5,132 bases of DNA from Candidatus Krumholzibacteriia bacterium (GTDB lineage: Bacteria; Krumholzibacteriota; Krumholzibacteriia; Krumholzibacteriales; Krumholzibacteriaceae): assembly GCA_026387805.1 (NCBI GenBank), contig JAPLKY010000378.1, positions 1 through 5,132 on the forward strand, in the 5' to 3' direction. A program made the position numbers and the translations under genes. How positions within the stretch are numbered: position 1 is the first letter of the stretch; every line of letters begins with the position of its first letter. This document shows positions 4,967 through 5,132 of this stretch, in pieces. The notes beneath the pieces are model-generated. The model saw only the letters and a program-made list of their open reading frames with translations, was not told where the DNA came from and did no database searches.

Positions 4967-5132
4967 TCACGCCGCGAGGATCCCGGGCAGAAGACGCTCG
5001 AGCCGCTCCATGTCTCCGGCGCCGAAATCGAGATGCGTGACCATGCGCATGAAGCGCTCTCCGAACGGGAGCGCGAGGATTCCCGCTTTTCTCAAGGCCC
5101 CGTCGATCGCCGAGATTCCGCCGTCGGCCGCT
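4967..5132 (-). CDS. ltaE: Threonine-aldolase-like PLP enzyme, C-terminal 54 residues (partial)
   Basis: The frame enters from the window edge and ends at TGA (4967-4969). The 54 visible residues include GILALPFGERFMRMVTHLDF followed by an acidic/Glu-Arg helix. This matches the C-terminal small domain of low-specificity L-threonine aldolases (fold-type I, PLP-dependent), where an RxVTHLD-type segment supplies the Arg near the substrate carboxylate. That enzyme splits L-threonine or allo-threonine to glycine and acetaldehyde. The PLP lysine and most of the enzyme lie outside the window, so the exact activity and the symbol are provisional; another member of the beta-eliminating lyase/aldolase family is possible. 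rsmI follows after 34 bp on the same strand. Confidence 0.72.
   Translation of the reverse strand, partial: AADGGISAIDGALRKAGILALPFGERFMRMVTHLDFGAGDMERLERLLPGILAA

Noticed and set aside
3883..5040. 385-codon plus-strand open frame opposite rsmI
   Set aside because: It is antisense to clear RsmI motifs and runs through the intergenic promoter region; composition is typical of a shadow frame.

Overview
This is a compact, GC-rich stretch of bacterial chromosome with strong use of GCG, CTC, ATC, TCG and CGG codons. It carries six protein genes on the minus strand and one on the plus strand. Nothing marks it as mobile: there is no transposase, integrase, phage gene, tRNA, rRNA or CRISPR array, and base composition looks even throughout. 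The gene set (RsmI, Tmk, a CDP-alcohol phosphatidyltransferase, an S41 carboxy-terminal processing protease) is ordinary housekeeping. The membrane-anchored protease implies a periplasm or an equivalent extracytoplasmic space. The sequence alone does not fix the lineage. A high-GC Gram-negative-type bacterium, perhaps from a little-cultured phylum, is a guess.

Read in the direction of transcription on the minus strand (high to low coordinates), the layout starts with the C-terminal end of a threonine-aldolase-like PLP enzyme (4967 to the window edge). Next come rsmI (4198-4932) and a CDP-alcohol phosphatidyltransferase (3531-4139). These are followed by tmk (2834-3493), the S41 protease gene (1048-2673) and an MtnX-like HAD phosphatase (371-1051). 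A small membrane-anchored protein of unknown function (18-374, plus strand) converges on the HAD gene, and the two stop codons share one CTAG.

Two promoter-like sites split the minus-strand genes into probable transcription units. One overlaps the rsmI stop codon (TTGACA, 17 bp, CATAAT) and would drive the phosphatidyltransferase and tmk. The other lies between tmk and the protease gene (TTGATT, 16 bp, TATATT) and would drive the protease plus the HAD gene, which are coupled by an ATGA overlap. Both tmk and the protease gene start at TTG behind a clear GGAGG. The protease start given here is 49 codons inside the longest reading frame.

I see no convincing undescribed multi-gene system. The points most worth a second look are regulatory. 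The Shine-Dalgarno sequences of three adjacent genes all sit inside short dyads, and both promoters carry dyad symmetry at or between their core elements. The best unresolved protein questions are the substrate of the cysteine-containing MtnX-like phosphatase, the head group used by the phosphatidyltransferase, and the unknown 118-residue protein.
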